In this document: positions 58,544-64,000 of the stretch, piece by piece | Layout: each line of letters starts with the position of its first letter | Numbering within the stretch: position 1 is the stretch's first letter | DNA from: Dimorphilus gyrociliatus | Taxonomy: Eukaryota; Annelida; Polychaeta; Dinophilidae | Assembly: GCA_904063045.1 (NCBI GenBank) | Contig: CAJFCJ010000028.1 | Location: forward strand, 625,230 to 689,229 | Length of the DNA: 64,000 bases | Direction: 5' to 3' | The notes under the pieces: model-generated | Databases searched by the model: none | Told to the model about the DNA's origin: nothing | The model's input: only the letters and a program-made list of their open reading frames with translations | Position numbers and translations under genes: made by a program

Positions 58544-59396
58544 ATGTCGGCTTTAAGTTGGACTTTTCGAAAGCTTTTCTCTGTTGTTTGTTTATTATTG
58601 TCTTTCATAAAGGCTATATTAAGTAGGATAATATGTAGAAGTAGACGTCATAGGAAAAATTCGGGTAGTTTACTACCTTTTATTGATCCTCAAGCAAATG
58701 CCCCCCAAATGGACATTCCTCCTCAGCCATTATTAAATAATGAGGTTGCTTTCTTTTGAGCACAAAAATAATGTGCTATTTAATCTAATATTAATTAATA
58801 TGTTTATAGGTGGAACTTCAATCTTGGGAATCTTGGGGGAATGACAGTTCTCCTGCAAACTCTGCTAAAGTTCCACAAAATCCTGTAAAGCCGAATAAAA
58901 TAAGACCAACAGTCTTTAGCAAAGCAAGAGATGTTGAACCAGAACCGGAGCCGGATTACTTTGTCGATATGAAACCTGATGTTCGTAAAAATGCAAAGGT
59001 AAGAGAGACAATAAATAAAGAATAAGAAGCTGACGAGAACATTTACTTTATAATTTTTAATAGATTGTCATAAAGAAAAAGGAAAATTTCGATGGAATTT
59101 CAAATAGATTAGCTATGTCAAATGATTTTGGTAATCAGGTTTGTTTTTCATGAAGCATATTAAACAGATTTTGGCATTTTAAATATATACTTATGTTTGA
59201 AAAGGGAGCAGAACTTGGTTCATGGGACGAGTATACTGCCGATTCAATGGCTAGTGGTTGGGGTCAAGAAGACTTGAGTGAAGAAGCAGAGGAAGTTTTA
59301 AAAGAACAAAAAAGAATTGAAAGAGAAAGGAGGCATCAAGAACAATTAAGGAAAAAGGCGGAGCGAGAAGCTAAACGAACAGCAAAATTAAAATAA
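58544..59396 (+). CDS. EBAG9: EBAG9/RCAS1 homologue
   Basis: Golgi-associated membrane protein; in mammals it binds SNAP23/Snapin and dampens regulated secretion. Exons: 58544-58744, 58810-58998, 59064-59138, 59205-59396, all joining in phase 0, giving 218 residues (human 213). An N-terminal hydrophobic segment (about 11-30) is followed by a basic RSRRHRK stretch, as in EBAG9. Conserved blocks in order: QSWESWGND (human EWTSWDED), PEPDYFVDMKPDVRKNAK (human EPDYFKDMTPTIRKTQK), IVIKKKE, SNRLAMSNDF, and a C-terminal Glu/Arg/Lys coiled coil with EEAEEVLKEQK. Introns are only 65-66 bases. The first donor (GTTGCT) is a poor match to consensus, but the frame and homology hold. RNF181 converges from downstream; AATAAA at 59725 would place the 3' ends very near each other. 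Confidence 0.94.
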
Positions 59397-59860
59397 TAGA
59401 TACTAAAAAATTATCAACAAAAGAGATAACAAACTGAACAAATAATTCTGTTTTATTTATCTTTAGGCTGATGAATCTTTCTTCTTCTTCTTGTCTTTCT
59501 CTATCATTTATTCATTATATCCTATAAAAAAGTTATGTTCCATTCAAAATTAAAAAGAAAAATGAGACTTTTGATAGAGCTAAGAAAAAGGTAAAAAATA
59601 ATTAAACTTGACAAACTTTCTGACTTCAAATCTAATAGAATCAATAAGCAAAAAAGCCTTTTTTTTAGTTTTAATCTTTATTTATATATAAAATATTAAA
59701 TAGTTTAAATAATAATATGCAAAAAATAAATAAATTTGGAAGTTGCTTGTTTAAAAATGTATATTCATTTGTTTTTTTGTTTTAATTAAAATATTCTATA
59801 GTTTCAATTGGAGTAGAAAATAATTAATTATAATTTTTAAATTAACATTACTCTTGTTTT

Positions 59861-60560
59861 TTAACCAAACATTGAATTGTGAAGAGTTTCTAGCTCGTAT
59901 TCTCTTTGTTTTTTTCTTGCCTTCTGCCTTTTATAGTTTTCGTATTCTTCGTCGTCAGTCTCCAATTCAAAACGACATACGGGGCAGCTATTTGTTTTTT
60001 CAAGCCAAGTTTTAAGACATTTTGGATGAAAATTGTGTTTGCAAGGCATAATCAGAACTATATCATCGCTTTCAAAGGTTCCCAAACAGATTGAACAAGT
60101 TTTGTCTGGGGCATCTTGAGCGTGTGCTGTTTTTAGATCCTGTACGGCTTTCTTTGATGCAGGAGGTGGCGGTGCTTCTCCCATAAGTTGAGTGTACAAT
60201 GTGTCCCATGGATTAGACCAACCTAAGAAAAATTCTCATTTAAATAGTAAACACAATTCACCTATATATCTAATCAACGCTACGCTTTTTATATCTTTGG
60301 TAATTAGGTCAAAATATCTAAAAATCGTGTACAAATACAATCTGAAATTGACAACATATTGATTTTTTACATCAAAATCGAATAAAAAATTTAATCCATC
60401 AATTATAATGCAGATCTACAAGGTAAAATAAATATAAACAATGCGGTCATGACATTATCATACCTCCATCAAGGAGCAATCGGGCCAGATGCAAAGTGTG
60501 GTTGGGGGCCTCTCCTTCCTCTAGTGGCTTACAATCGTGTTCTTCAAAATAAGAAGCCAT
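59861..60560 (-). CDS. RNF181: RING-H2 E3 ubiquitin ligase RNF181
   Basis: Small ubiquitin ligase. Two exons, 60560-60464 and 60222-59861, joined in phase 1, give 152 residues (human 153). It opens MASYFEEHDC (human MASYFDEHDC). The RING-H2 domain spans about residues 76-117: CSIC, then PCKHNFHPKCLKTWLEKTNS, then CPVCR, with all eight metal ligands present. The tail ELETDDEEYENYKRQKARK and LETLHNSMFG match the family's end (human LENLHGAMYT). The AATAAA signal in reverse orientation may be at 59677-59682. It lies tandem with the orphan membrane-protein gene upstream, whose stop is 261 bases from this start. Confidence 0.95.
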
Positions 60561-60821
60561 AATAATAGGCGATTGATGTGAAAATGGTATAATTTTATAA
60601 TTTCAAACTGCGAAGTCACTACCGGAAGATGTAAATCTTTTTCATAACTGGTAGACATACTAATTATAGTATGTTTCGGTAAAGCAGTTTTTTTTACGCT
60701 TAAAATTTTTGTATTTATATCAAGTGTTACAACATCAGCAAACAATGAGAAGAAACATTTTCTGATTATAGTTAAACGAATAACATAGTGTATAAATAAA
60801 TTTATTATAACCTATTTCCCT

Positions 60822-61933
60822 TCATTTTATTTTAGCTTTGAAGGACTTTTGCGGAATAACGGAATTTCTTCTCTTCTTTTTAGTGCAATTTCGAATACCA
60901 TATTTAATATTCGGTATCATATGTTTTTTAATCTGAAATCTTATTCCAGCTATATCTAATAAGACTAATATTAACATTTCACCAAAAACAACACTCAAAG
61001 AAATAAGACCAATGAGTTTTGAATTGTGAGCATCAACCGGTTTCTCTTTTTCATAAGAAGGGAATGGTTTTATAAAATCATCTGTATTGAAATCAAGCGC
61101 TTCGTCTTCGCCTGTAGATATAAATATTTTCGATACTGTAATACTTTCATATAGTCAAATAGAACTGATAAACTAACCTACCAAACCCCATATTACAATT
61201 AGATCCGCCTCCAACATATCTGAGTTTGTTATATATATATATATATATATATATTTATACATAAATATATTGATATTAAACATATATACACTTTTCAATA
61301 CCTTTTCCTTTGCATACTTTATCCGAAGAACAAAAGAAAAAAGTAGGTAGTTGTAGATTTCTTTCAAAATTACATGCTCCATCCCTATGATCATTGTCAG
61401 CTATAAATATCCAACCGGACATTGTATCGCAATCCCCCGCATCTTTCCATATTAACCATCGTCTAGAGAACTGATAGTATGGTATATTTGAAACAAATCT
61501 AAAATAAATGTAATCATACTTATTAAAGAATAAATTTAAGAGAAATATGAATATTAATTAGACCCTTTAATGCTAAAATATAGAAAAGAATTTTTTGTAT
61601 CAACAAATGATGAATTGATTAGATTTTCATTATCGAACCAGTTAATTTTATTTGTGTTTTTGCCATTGAAAGTAAAGAAGACACTTTCTTTATTGTCTTT
61701 AAAGAAACTTAGCCGAATCTGAAAAAGGAAATAGATTGATATATTTAAATTCAACTGTAAAAGTACTAGATGAATATAAATACAAATTGAATGAGTATTT
61801 ATTTCAAGTATTCATTAGTTCACTGAATTGAAATATATATTGCACATGTGACAAAATTTTCAATAGAGCATCATCCTTTACATGTATATACAGTATATAT
61901 ATATATGTATCTATATATATATATCAATATATA

Positions 61934-61979
<46 letters not shown>

Positions 61980-62443
61980 GATACACATATTTATACTTGA
62001 TTGTGTTGTAATAATACATCAGTATTAAATTACGAATTTGTTAGAATTTCACCTTCGAAATTTCTATACAATCTTTACAATTTCAAATAGATATAAACAT
62101 ATCTATAAGATGTTTATTGTAATTAAATCTTACTATCGATATCTGTCTCCAATCTGTATCAACAATAGCACTTTTAAATGTTCCTTTAACCTGACTATTA
62201 ACGGCCAGATACTTGTAATTTTTCAATAAACTTTCTTCGTTAAACGTTAAATTTGATTTCCATAATTTATATAGAGTTGTTTCATTACTTAAACGATCAA
62301 ATTTTGATGATCTAAACAAGACTTTCCAATCTGAAAATAGTAGGGAAAAAAGAAACCGAAAAGGGAGAATTAACAGTTGGCTTACCTGAATAAATTGTTG
62401 AACATTTTAAAAATGACATTATAAGGATAAATATGAATTTCAT
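60822..62443 (-). CDS. Uncharacterised type-I membrane protein
   Basis: Six exons, 62443-62386, 62330-62134, 61718-61564, 61498-61302, 61219-61178 and 61111-60822, join in frame to give 312 residues. Seen: an N-terminal signal peptide (MKFIFILIMSFLKCSTIYS), an ectodomain of about 230 residues with N-glycosylation sequons NET, NLT and NSS, a membrane segment at about 249-272 (LIGLISLSVVFGEMLILVLL), and a basic cytoplasmic tail with KKKRRNS. The ectodomain has WKVLFRSSKF near its start, RRWLIWKDAGDC...GWIF, then DGACNFE, then EADLIVIW. From memory this pattern recurs in an uncharacterised family of secreted or surface proteins of marine invertebrates, but I cannot name a domain. The donor of exon 3 (GTCTAA) is weak, and the 42-base exon 5 rests on frame and the EADL motif. 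Function unknown. Confidence 0.75.
61936..61979. repeat. TA microsatellite in an intron of the orphan gene
   Basis: A long alternating TA tract within the intron between 61719 and 62133. A second TA tract (about 61229-61252) lies immediately upstream, in transcript sense, of the 42-base exon 5 and forms the start of its acceptor region. Confidence 0.9.
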
Positions 62444-63347
62444 TCTTTAAGAGGCAAAATACCTGTTCAATTCTTAAGCTAAGTATAAAAATTTGTCCTG
62501 TAAAATACGCCAATATATATTCTCTCTGTAATACCATATGCATTTTTCTCTAGTCCAATAATTGGCTTGACAAACAAACCCTTATCGAACATCAATAAAT
62601 TTAATGAATAGAATCTTCGAAATATGTAAGATAGTCTATTAATAAACTTGAGAATTGATAGAACTTTTACGCTCAGATTGGTACATTTAACAATTGTTTT
62701 ATATGTAAAACGATTTAAAACAAGCTAATTTCTTTTTGTTTTATAATTGCAATATCATTTCATTTTTGAAATATGTAAAATAAATACAATTGTATCGTAC
62801 ATGCATATTTTAGACTACAGTAGGTTTCCTTCTGCGAAGTGTATCTATTAAATGTATATATATATATGTATTCTAATTCTATCATTCCAGAAATTATGAA
62901 GTAGTAACGTTCTACTTAAAATCATAAAAAGAGACAAGACATCAGTTCTTTTTTTCAACAGTAGATATTATATTCCTCTTTTTAAGCATGCCACAAATAG
63001 CTAAGTAATAATAGTTTTCTTATTAACAAGTATGTTTTCATATTAATAATGTAATAGTGTCAGAATATTAAAATACATATGTTGAAAAATCTCCTTCACT
63101 TTTTAACAGTGTCGTTCAGCGAATACAAAGACGGATTTCAATAGTATTTATTATATAACAATAGTTAATCAAGAATATATGAAACCATATGCCATGTTGT
63201 CTTATTATAATATATATATATATGTATATATATACAGATATATATATATATGCATATTTATATAATAATCATGAATGAAAAATTAGGAATAAAAGAAATA
63301 ATATACCTACCAGTTGATTTGCCGTTAAAAAAATTGAATGGAAACGG
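62444..63347. other. Divergent gap between the orphan gene and the PRM-amide gene
   Basis: About 0.9 kb of AT-rich DNA with TA tracts near 63211-63250. It must contain the promoter of the minus-strand orphan gene, but no clear core element for it was recognised. No coding segment is seen. Confidence 0.5.
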
Positions 63348-63385
63348 TATAAATATAAAGAAACTTGGCGTTTAAGATCACTCAC
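63348..63385 (+). promoter_or_regulatory. TATA box and initiator of the PRM-amide gene
   Basis: TATAAATA is at 63348-63355 and the initiator-like TCACTC at 63378-63383. Taking the A at 63380 as +1 puts the TATA box at about -32, the usual spacing. It would give a 5'UTR of about 59 bases before the ATG at 63439. This is inferred from motif and spacing. Confidence 0.6.
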
Positions 63386-63438
63386 ATTTCTATAAAAGTA
63401 TTCAAGGAAGAGAATATTCATTATTCCGATTTCTGTTC

Positions 63439-63851
63439 ATGATGAAACTACATCTCTTAATAATCTTCTCTTCACTTATCATTAGTATTTCTGCTATGAT
63501 TTTTACTAAAACAAGAGAGTCTAGTGTACCGAGAATGGGTAAGAAGTCGGTACCTATTAAACCTCTTGCAGAAAGTAGAGAAAATCTAAAGAATAACCCA
63601 TTTATTAATGGCTTTCTCCCTGTTAAAGACATTCAAAGTGAGTAGCTCAATTGGTTATTTTTTTTGCTTATTTTTACACTTTTGTATCAATTTATGTGTT
63701 TATTTCTATATATAAATATATAACTTTTTCAGCAGATGACGACTCAATGTTCTCAACTTCAGAACTAAAAGAAAAGTCTCGAAAGTACAATGTGATTAAG
63801 AACATTAAATATGTCTATACAATGTTAAAGAAATATGCAACTGTTCAATGA
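63439..63851 (+). CDS. Neuropeptide precursor with a PRM-amide peptide (SCP-like)
   Basis: Two exons, 63439-63637 and 63733-63851, give a 105-residue secreted precursor. A signal peptide (MMKLHLLIIFSSLIISISA) is followed at once by MIFTKTRESSVPRM-GKK. The Gly before a dibasic site predicts cleavage and amidation, yielding a peptide ending in PRM-amide; cleavage at the single Arg could also give ESSVPRM-amide. Molluscan small cardioactive peptides end in FPRM-amide and sit directly after the signal peptide, and the wider PRX-amide group includes neuromedin U and pyrokinins, so an SCP/NMU relationship is likely but rests on few residues. The remainder is a non-repeated C-terminal spacer rich in Lys and Tyr. 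The second exon has tandem acceptors (CAGCAG at 63730-63735), both in frame, changing the junction from T-DDD to N-DD. No polyadenylation signal was seen before the window ends. Confidence 0.7.
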
Positions 63852-64000
63852 AAGTATTATTGTTTTTCGTTAAAAAGGAAAGCAATAGAGAAATAACAAA
63901 TGATTATATCATTTCATTTTACTTTTCTTTTTAAAGTGGTCATTTTGTAGGTTTATCTTCAATATATAGAGTAATAACATGTTCCAAAACAGCCTTATCC

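Overview
This is a eukaryotic, almost certainly bilaterian animal, genomic window. It is AT-rich and full of TA, CT and AG microsatellites. All genes are split by GT-AG introns, and eight protein-coding genes could be assembled exon by exon with intact reading frames across every junction. The gene set (PCBP/hnRNP-E, GULP1/CED-6, a GPATCH8/ZNF804-type zinc-finger SR protein, TAX1BP1/CALCOCO, EBAG9, RNF181, an orphan type-I membrane protein, and a secreted precursor with a PRM-amide peptide) fits an invertebrate. The PRM-amide peptide resembles molluscan small cardioactive peptides, so a lophotrochozoan (annelid- or mollusc-like) source is my best guess. The taxon assignment is inference only.

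Layout: 1-19,183 has no gene I can support. It is AT-rich non-coding DNA that probably holds upstream regulatory DNA and 5'UTR exons of the PCBP gene, and between about 6.6 and 17 kb it carries a cluster of AGRTGGCG motifs resembling CTCF sites, plus CACGTG E-boxes. PCBP (+) runs 19,214-36,333 with ten constitutive exons and one optional 27-nt exon. GULP1 (-) lies at 40,694-38,535, tail to tail with PCBP. The GPATCH8/ZNF804-like gene (+) lies at 42,758-53,717, head to head with GULP1. From 54.2 kb to the end the window becomes compact, with short introns and intergenic gaps of about 0.26-1.2 kb: TAX1BP1-like (-) 57,350-54,244, EBAG9 (+) 58,544-59,396, RNF181 (-) 60,560-59,861, orphan membrane protein (-) 62,443-60,822, PRM-amide precursor (+) 63,439-63,851.

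The genes do not form one pathway. Two deal with RNA (PCBP binds C-rich RNA; the GPATCH8-like protein has a U1-type finger and RS domain). Two deal with clearance (GULP1 in engulfment of dead cells; the TAX1BP1-like protein in selective autophagy). RNF181 is a small ubiquitin ligase, EBAG9 a Golgi/secretory modulator, and the last two are a cell-surface protein and a neuropeptide. The items that most deserve attention are the PRM-amide precursor with a clear TATA/initiator promoter and a tandem (NAGNAG) splice acceptor, the orphan membrane protein, the GPATCH8-like gene without a visible G-patch, and the CTCF-like motif cluster in the gene-poor 5' region.

All exon boundaries were read by eye from splice signals, frame and remembered family sequences. 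No search, alignment or transcript evidence was available.
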